From Fagopyrum homotropicum (Eukaryota; Streptophyta; Magnoliopsida; Caryophyllales; Polygonaceae), in the NCBI GenBank assembly GCA_033239125.1, contig BSWB01000001.1:26005501-26069500 (forward strand): a stretch of DNA of 64,000 nucleotides, in the 5' to 3' direction. Under the pieces are notes generated by a model. That model did not search any database and had not been told where the DNA came from. It worked only from the letters and a program-made list of their open reading frames with translations. The position numbers and the translations under genes were made by a program. Positions within the stretch are counted from its first letter, which is position 1; every line of letters begins with the position of its first letter. Shown in pieces: positions 56,841-64,000 of the stretch.

Positions 56841-58555
56841 CCGCTTCTTCTTTTGTGGCCAAAAAACCCACGCTTTTTTCTTCGGTGTATGTACTATATC
56901 CAATTCTAGTTGCTTCAAGGCAACACGTCTTTGGTTGTCCATGGATTTGAGAGCCCAGATGGTAAAAACTGAGTTGATATAGGCGGACTGGGTTTTGACT
57001 TTGGTATCGACATTCGAGTGAGAGGTGTAGCGGCTAGGGTTTTCAGGGAAGTGTGAGGGATGTTTTTCGGCCCCTAATGCACGTTCATTTACTGGGTATT
57101 TGGGTTTTTAAAATTCAGACATTGAATATATAAATTTTATTTTTGCCTTTCCCTAATTTGTAAAATAAATCGTTAAACAGAAAATTTTGATACAATGATA
57201 AACTTGCTACGTACTTGGTAGTTTTTAAATTACCCCCGAATTGATACTTGACCGGCATTTATATATTAAGGTGGGCATGGGTTGGTGATAAATTCTAATG
57301 GGCCTGGCCCAAACACACCAAAAACACCGTCTTTCTAAACCACTGCCCAGCACGAAAATATATTTTTTTAAATTATTGTTTAGATAATTATATACTATTA
57401 TTTATCTAATTATAAAAACAAAAATATTTAATATATTATAAAGATAAAATGAATTAGACGACAATATAATCCCGATAAAGTAAAGGATAATATAATAATT
57501 TGCTAACAATGTACCTGAATATATATTTAAAAAATATAGTTATTTATATACCTTTTTAATAATAAAAGTCTTGAAAGTAAAAATACATGAAAAAATAAGA
57601 CGTTTGGTTAAGGGATTTTGTTTTAATATTAATATATAAAATATAGATATATATAATAAATTTAGTGTAAAAATATATAAAACACTAGGTGGTTTATGCG
57701 ATTACAAACTATTATTTATCTAATTATAAAATAAAGATATTTAACGTATTATAAAGATAAAGTGAATTAGATGAAAATAATTGAAAAAAAATAGTAAAAT
57801 ATAATAGAAGAGTTTTTTAAAATGTAGAGAGAAAGGGTTTTTTCTTTTTTAAGTGTTTTACATAAATTTTAACATAATTAATATTTACTTATAGAAATAA
57901 ATTATTATTAGTAATATACGAAAAATTAAAAATAAAATTTAAGTGCGGTAAGTAGATATTACGTATTATGTTATTTAGTTATTTTAGTATGTAATAGGTT
58001 AATTATATATAAATAATTAATAAATAAAATTTATCACCAGTAGGCTCAGTAGAAACAATGGCCCATATGCATATTTAATGGATCCAGTAGGCTCAACTAC
58101 TAATTTTGTCAAGGGACCCTTTGTAAAAATTATGAGACGTTTAGTTCAATATTAAATTAGACTATAAATAAACATAATGATTATCACCATATAGTAGGCC
58201 TTTAGTGCTTTTATTTTCTCATATATTTTATCAATTGACAACGTGCTCTCTAAAGTAATCTAAGTTGGATAATTGAGTCTTAAGAGATAGCTCATGGTAT
58301 TGCACCACATCATTAGATAGGGAACCTAAAAAAAAGTCTCACGTTTTACACACTTAACTTACAATAATCGTAATTACCGGCCCTTTTTCTTTTGGACCAT
58401 AACAAATCTCATTGGAGACAAAAGCATTACCAGTAATATAATAATTCATGTACTTGGGGTTCAATAATAATTGTAAGTCATGGACCAATTTGTTGTCGAA
58501 TTTCCCATCCATGTCACATTGAAAGCTTTTGATGAGTGTATTGAATTAGGTTCGA
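56841..58555. other. AT-rich intergenic stretch with a direct repeat
   Basis: No gene seen. A block of about 75 bases at 57395-57470 recurs at about 57705-57780 (TTATCTAATTATAAAA, then TATTATAAAGATAAA). Confidence 0.55.
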
Positions 58556-60576
58556 ATTAGCACATGAAAGTGTAGTATGATGGTGTGTGTATCAGATTTG
58601 TTTCAAAGTAGAAAAACCCAAACGTAATTTGTCAGATCATCTAATAACACTAAATAGTACCGAAAACCACTCTCGCTAGGTATTGGAGATGTCCAAAGAT
58701 CACAATGTATAATATCGAAAGAAGCAAAAGTTTAGTAGTGGAATGCAGAAATGGTAAACGCTTGTTTTTCGCAAGTTGACAAGAAGAGCAAATGGTTGTG
58801 GCCTTATATTGCGGAATAAAATGTTCTAAGCTAAGAGAATGCATCACATGAGCACCGGGGTGTCCGAGACGCGCATGCCATACATCGGGAGTTGAGGCGA
58901 GGTTGACCGTGGGCTGACTAGCCGGACTCGGAAGAAAGGCTTGCGTGTTGGAGATGGGGTATAAGTCCTCGGAACTATTGCACCTCAAAATGGGGGTCCC
59001 GTACGAAGATCCTTCACATCAAAACCAAACGGGTCAAATTGAACGGAAATGTTGTTGTCAGTGGTAAATTTAAGTATGGACACAAGGTTTTTAATGATAT
59101 TGGGTGAGTGTAGGACGTTCTTTAGGTGGAGTGGGCGGGATATGTTTAGGTTAGCATGACCCGAACCAACAATAGGAATAGGACTTCCGTTCCCGACATA
59201 AATTGAAGGCAAAGTACTAGAATTATAATAGGTACGAAGGTTACCTTGGTTGTTTGTCATGTGCGAGGAGGCGCCGGAGTCCATGTACCAGTTTTTATCT
59301 GGGGTCTGCAAGCCCACGCTCGAGAGTGCGTACGAGAGGTCCGTGGGCTGGTGTGGGGCCTAGTAGAGAGCCTGCAGAGGCTGTGAGCTGGGCTGGTGTG
59401 GGGCCTAGTAGAGAGCCTGCAGAGGCTGTGAGCTGGGCCGCTTTAGGGTTGGGCCGTGTGGGCTGTACACCGGGTGGTCAACCGAGTAGTAAGGAACGGG
59501 CTGACCCGGTCGGAGGTGATTTGGTATATGCGCCGGAGGTGGATAGTAAGCCAGAGTCGTGGGGTAGTGAGTCGGTGGGCTTGGTCAGGCGGGTTGGCGC
59601 CAATGCGGTCCAGACGGAAAAGGGCCACGGTTGTTGTTGCGACGCCCCCTATTGGATCCGTCCCGGCCGGAGCTAGAGCCATCACGGCCCGGGTTCGGAT
59701 GACCACGGTTGTTGTTTGACGTGGGGTTCGTCCATGCTGGCGTAGTTTGTTGATAATCCTTGGATGAGATAATTACCTGATTAGGAACCGTGTGCCGAGA
59801 TTTGCGAGTTTCCTCCCTGGATAGCATGCTGCAAGCCCTGGAGAAGGACGGTAGTGGTTGTGTTTGACTGATCATTCCTCCGCAAACATCATAAGCCGAC
59901 GAGAGGTCGTTCATAAGTTGAAGGACGAGTCATTCGTCGCTTACGGTATGACCGACGTCAGCAAGTTGGTCAGCAAGGGCTTTGAGAGCTTGACAGTAGT
60001 TAGAAACCATTCTGAACGAGTCTTGCTTAAGATTAATGAACCGACTCTCAAGGTCAGCTGCTCTGGCAGATTGGTTATCATGAAACAAACCTTTGATGTG
60101 GAGCCATGTTTCGCGAGCGGTAGAACCCATTTTGATGATCGAGAGTAAAACGTCCTCAGAGATGGTGGCATAGATCCATCCCTTGACAATGGAGTCTAAT
60201 TTACACCATAGGGCGTCATCAACGTCACCGGGACGGGCAGAGCCGTCGATGTGGTAAAGAACATCATGGGCAGTAGCGGCAACGGTAAAAGTTCCGCCCA
60301 CATGTGATACTGAACCTTTTTCATATCCAAGACAAGAGTAACATGATTCTTGATATTGGAGACGTGAAGGGCGGAATGAATGGTTGGTGTGTTAATGTCT
60401 CGGTGTGGTGGAGGCGGATTGTCGAGGCGGGGGTTTTGGTCGTCGGTGTTGGCCATTGAAGAAGGGTGTGCGACGGCGGCGGAGAAGCCGGGGGGAGAGG
60501 CTCAGCGGTGGCGGCGGAAAATTGATGGTGGCGGGTGGATCGGTGGGGTATGTGAAACTATGGGTTTTGCAATATA
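58556..60576 (-). pseudogene. Copia-type gag-protease-integrase region on -
   Basis: Read on - from 60456: gag start (MANTDDQNPRLDNPPPPHR), a frame change near 60300, the UBN2 gag domain (GWIYATISEDVLLSIIKMGS, 60190 down), a basic Gly/Arg-rich linker (about 59720-59600), the protease (WYMDSGASSHMT near 59285), the GAG-pre-integrase part (VWHARLGHPG and CSSCQLAKNK) and the first strand of the integrase down to about 58560. Stops occur at 59600, 59411, 59366 and 58985 or nearby. RT and RNase H are missing. The intact protease motif suggests fairly recent decay. Confidence 0.86.
59345..59435. repeat. 45-bp tandem duplication in the copia linker
   Basis: The unit containing GTGGGGCCTAGTAGAGAG is present twice. 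It keeps the reading frame length (15 codons) but carries a stop on - in each copy. Confidence 0.88.
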
Positions 60577-60588
60577 GCTATGATACCA
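60577..60588 (-). other. Primer-binding site of the copia element
   Basis: On - this reads TGGTATCATAGC, one base from the common TGGTATCAGAGC, and touches the LTR end at 60589. Confidence 0.75.
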
Positions 60589-60815
60589 TGTAAGTGTGTA
60601 TGAAATATTAACTGAGGCCCTCAAGGGATCTCTAGGCTTCCTCCACTATATATATATTCAAAAGGATAAGCCCCATAGGGTTACAATCGTCTTTACATAA
60701 TACAAGATATATTTAACTAATAATAATCTCTAGCAATAATTTCATCAAACAATGTCTTTCTTAGAGATAATTACGTATTAGAGATATTTATTGTAAATGC
60801 GATACCTGTCGGACA
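60589..60815 (-). repeat. 5' LTR of the - strand copia element
   Basis: Bounded by TGTAAG (60589 on +) and GGACA (60815), a TG...CA pair. The PBS adjoins it on the correct side. The second LTR is not in the window, so the outer edge is a guess. Confidence 0.55.
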
Positions 60816-61600
60816 TCGACCCCAGCGATCCCACCCCTACCATCGACCCCGTCTATCCCAAAACCTAACTCCGACGATCACCAATTGGACTCTCCATCCG
60901 CATCGATCTCCAATCTGATGCCAGCATTTCATGTTGCTCAATCCGTTTCCAACATACAAAACCATATACCCTCACTCTTGATCTTGTCAAAGTCTAGTAC
61001 CATTCCTATGTTGAGTTGTTCTCCGTCACTGCCATTGTTGTCGCTCAGCATATTGATGGCATTGAGGCCGATAACACAAACCTGCAATGGAAGAAAGTTG
61101 ACGTCATTGTCCTCTCTTGGATCTATGCAACTATTCATGATGACGTCCTACTAACAATTCTCAAACTAGGTTCCACTGCTAGAGAGGTTTGGCTTCACAT
61201 CAAAGACCTATTTCACGACAAACAATCTGCTAGGGTTGCAGATCTTGAAAGCCGCTTTATTATTTCTCGTTTGGATAAACACAATTACGTGGATGATTAT
61301 TATCAAACCTTGAAAACAACTGATGATCAACTTGAAGACGTTGGTCACTCACCTTAGAAATGAATCACGGTTAGTGCTACAATTACTTTATGCCTTATCA
61401 TCAAAGTTTGAGGTTGTTGGAAAGATTATAAGTAAGACTCAACCTCACCATTCATTAATGACTTATCAGAGTATGCTGAGCTGGGAAGAGTATTGGTTCT
61501 CGCGTACCATAGAAGATAATTTTGTCCTTATCTTCTCCTCCGACCTACCGCCACCGCCTTCCTACAATCGACGCAAGAACAAATACAAAGGATAAAAGAA
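60816..61600 (+). pseudogene. Copia-type gag fragment on +
   Basis: Frames on + from 60885 to 61595 give the same type of UBN2 gag as the - strand copy: LSWIYATIHDDVLLTILKLGS, WLHIKDLFHDKQSARVADLES and an LYALSSKFEVVGKIISKTQP part, with one or two frame changes. It ends in a basic stretch (NRRKNKYKG). No PBS, LTR or pol is seen. It lies head to head with the - strand copia. Confidence 0.8.
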
Positions 61601-62680
61601 ATAAAAACAAAGAAAGATAAAAGAAAATATTTTTGGTTGCATGCATCAAATGATGTATTACTTTCAGCATATTAGTGTTATGACGTGACATAGGACAATG
61701 TTCAAGAATAATGTACATGAACTAAGCATGAAACATGAATGTCAAATTCACGTACAACAAACCTATAGTCAAGAATATTAAGTTAAGACAACTTAAACTT
61801 GCTACTTAGAGGTCTTTATCGATGCTTGCATTTGATTTGCATTGTTCTACCCTATGAGTAAAGTGTAACTAAAGTCCATATATTTAGGTGCACTCAAGCA
61901 TGATTGAGATTTTTACAATGTTTTTCTACTTAAACTCGACCTAACAAATAAAATTTTCAATGCTCATTTGACATATTTACATTCACTTGCATTCATCTTT
62001 TGATGTGCATACTTAACCACATTGGCATAAAGGCAAAATAAATATAAAAAAAATAGCATTAATTACGTAGCTATTTTGGCATTTTGAACTTTTTACTATG
62101 ACTTTTTTTTATACTTTTTCATTCATTTAGCCGTTTGTCTTACGGGTTGGTATTCTTTACTCAAGTGAATATCAACCAATGAAAGTTTCATAGGCCAAGA
62201 AATTTAGAGTTCATAATCAATACACAATATAATGAACTTGAGCATATGACTTAGTTTAAATTGCATACATAGGCATCAATAAATCAAATATCAACCAATA
62301 GAAAGGTATAAGATGCATAACTAAAATCAGGTTTCATATACATACAAGAATGATTATTCAATATGCTTCACGTATGTTATATTCACAAACATTAATACTA
62401 ATGTATCTTAATCATTTTCATGACATCAACATAGGATTCATCATTAAGATTATATCATTCATTGCAAGAAGCATATCTAATTTTTATTTGTCTTGGATTT
62501 TGTTAACTTTTTTCCAAAAAATAAACACAAAAATAAAATAAAAAACACAAGAAAATAACTAAAAAGAAAAGAAAGAAAACTAAAACATGCTAACACATAA
62601 ATAAATGAATGTGACTATTTCCTATCTCATACTTACATATTTGCATTGTCTTCAATGCAAAAATGAAAGAGAGATAAAGA
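61601..62680. other. AT-rich stretch, no gene seen
   Basis: Without supported features. It could be non-coding sequence of an old retrotransposon. Confidence 0.5.
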
Positions 62681-62682
62681 AT

Positions 62683-63480
62683 TTACAAGATAGATGGTAT
62701 CTCAATGAATGTAGGTGTTATGATCATACAAATTGAGATACCAATCTTTTGATTTTTGACTAGGTTGATGTCGTCATGCATGGTTTTTTGCTCACTTTGA
62801 AGCTTATTCAAGATTTTAGCTTGTTCATCCACTTGAACTTTAAGAGCATCATATCTCACATCATGATCCCTCACCCAAGCTCTATCGTCATCGTTTTTCC
62901 TTGTGTGAGCATCCATCCAAGCTTTTTGTTTTACCATAAACTGATAAATGGGTTACATACTTTTATGGTAGGAGTAATCACCACGAGGCCTTGAACCAGA
63001 TGCACCACTATGGACATCTTCCATAAGAACATCATCAATATTGAGGTTGCTTTCCTTCTCAAGGTCAATATTCTCAACACCATCACTATCACCATCAGCA
63101 TTCTCCTTTTACACATAATCATGGTCTTGATCCTCAAGTAACTCAATCCTATCTTGCTCTATTATTTGCCACAAGGATGGTACAACGATGGTCCCAAGGT
63201 AGCATGGTTCCAACAACATTCACTCTCACTAACCCCGACCTTCCAATCTTGACCACTTTGTTATACTTAAGGACGGCTAGAACGAATTTGGAAAACCTAA
63301 GCGGCGGAGCGGGTGTGTGTCGTTCAAGGGGGATGCCAAGAACATGGAAACTCTAGACACGAGGCCTCTCACACACCTGAAAACCCCACTCTTCAAGGTC
63401 AACCTCACAAGGAACTTGACTAACATGAAGGTTGTATGTGGAATGGTGTCATGAAAAGGCACACCGCATGATATAGATCG
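62683..63480 (-). pseudogene. Coding remnant on -, possible retrotransposon accessory ORF
   Basis: Frames on - join into one broken protein: a basic block (PFHDTIPHTTFMLVKFLVRL, then VRGLVSRVSMFLASPL), an acidic middle, then a charged helix-rich end (YDALKVQVDEQAKILNKLQSE) that looks like a coiled coil. It may be an additional ORF of an Athila-like gypsy element, but I cannot prove it. Confidence 0.4.
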
Positions 63481-63484
63481 AGCT

Positions 63485-64000
63485 TGTTAGCATGAAATAT
63501 TGTGATATTTTAGGCACGTTTTCTAAGTGTATTTGATTCATATTGATAGTCTTTGATTTAGCATTGTTGCAATTGTGAGCTAGTTTGCCTATATTGTCGA
63601 TATGGATGTCTACACTAGCTTTATGTTGATTATAGGTGATTGAGAGCCATTTCCGAACGGAATCGAGCAAAGAAGAGTTGATTGAGTATGTCCATGGATT
63701 GAGGGCATTATTAGGAGCAAAATGAAGTTCAACTTGAGGAGTGCACGAGGCTAGGGAAGAATCACGTTCTTGCCCTAAACCACGCTCTAAAATACGGCCG
63801 TACTACAAACCACGTTTAGTTCCACGGCCGTGGAACCTTGCAAAGAGAGGCGTGATGCATTCCAGTAACTATTACGGTCGTGGAATCCATGGTTCAAACC
63901 GTGTTGATTTCCACGCTCTAAATTACGGTCGTGGAACCTTCCACGACCGTGATCTTGGCGATCTTTTTCGCCACATTTTGAAGCCACGATCTTTTGAAGA
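63485..64000 (+). repeat. LTR of the same family as the solo LTR at 5.1-6.9 kb, cut by the window end
   Basis: It starts TGTTAGCATGAAATATTG and matches the reverse complement of the end of the 5103-6853 insertion for its full visible length. No polypurine tract precedes it, so it is more likely a 5' LTR or a solo LTR than a 3' LTR. Palindromic motifs (CCACGGCCGTGG near 63820, others to 63955) are present. Confidence 0.85.

Noticed and set aside
59254..59676. Open + strand frame with a repeated Gly/Pro/Arg-rich segment
   Set aside because: It is the opposite strand of the copia gag linker and protease. The repeat is the 45-bp duplication.

Overview
This window is nuclear DNA from a flowering plant, most likely a eudicot. 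The evidence is spliced genes with GT-AG introns, a family-1 glycosyltransferase with a PSPG box, an F-box/LRR protein that looks like Arabidopsis FBL10, a pair of DUF241 genes, and a very high load of plant transposons. I cannot name the species. No bacterial, organellar, rRNA, intact tRNA or CRISPR features were seen.

Layout. 1-10447: a Ty3-type chromovirus (two LTRs, gag, protease, RT, RNase H, integrase, chromodomain), broken by several stops and one frameshift. A 1.75-kb solo LTR of another family sits in its integrase. 10448-25447: the right part of a large Mutator-like element (MULE) into which the chromovirus jumped. It carries a decayed DUF1985/Ulp1 protease gene on + and a decayed MuDR-type transposase on -, arranged convergently. 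A nearly full-length LINE with a 15-bp target duplication has split the transposase. The non-coding parts of this MULE are filled with a short motif, TTCTGGTATG, mostly on the sense strand of the nearer gene.

26209-43939 is the island of host genes: a UGT pseudogene fragment, an intact single-exon UGT (26845-28230, unusual Phe at PSPG position 22), two tandem DUF241 genes on -, a possible leftover promoter of a third copy, LINE remains, and a four-exon FBL10-like F-box/LRR gene (40022-43939).

44240-64000 is again repeat-rich: a gypsy remnant whose LTR holds a 1.29-kb MULE with a perfect 9-bp target duplication, a copia relict, a second non-autonomous MULE with a GC-richer internal segment and a nine-copy array related to the first MULE's motif, a 544-bp hAT element with an 8-bp duplication and tRNA-like A and B boxes, a 1.15-kb short copia element with complete LTRs, PBS and TSD, two head-to-head copia gag regions, and finally an LTR of the same family as the solo LTR at 5.1-6.9 kb, in the opposite orientation.

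The host genes are not an operon or cluster. They are unrelated single genes or small tandem families separated by transposon debris. The most unusual material is the motif-filled MULE family: related terminal sequences recur at several places in the window, and the internal CTGGTATG/CCGGTATG repeat is shared by two of its members.
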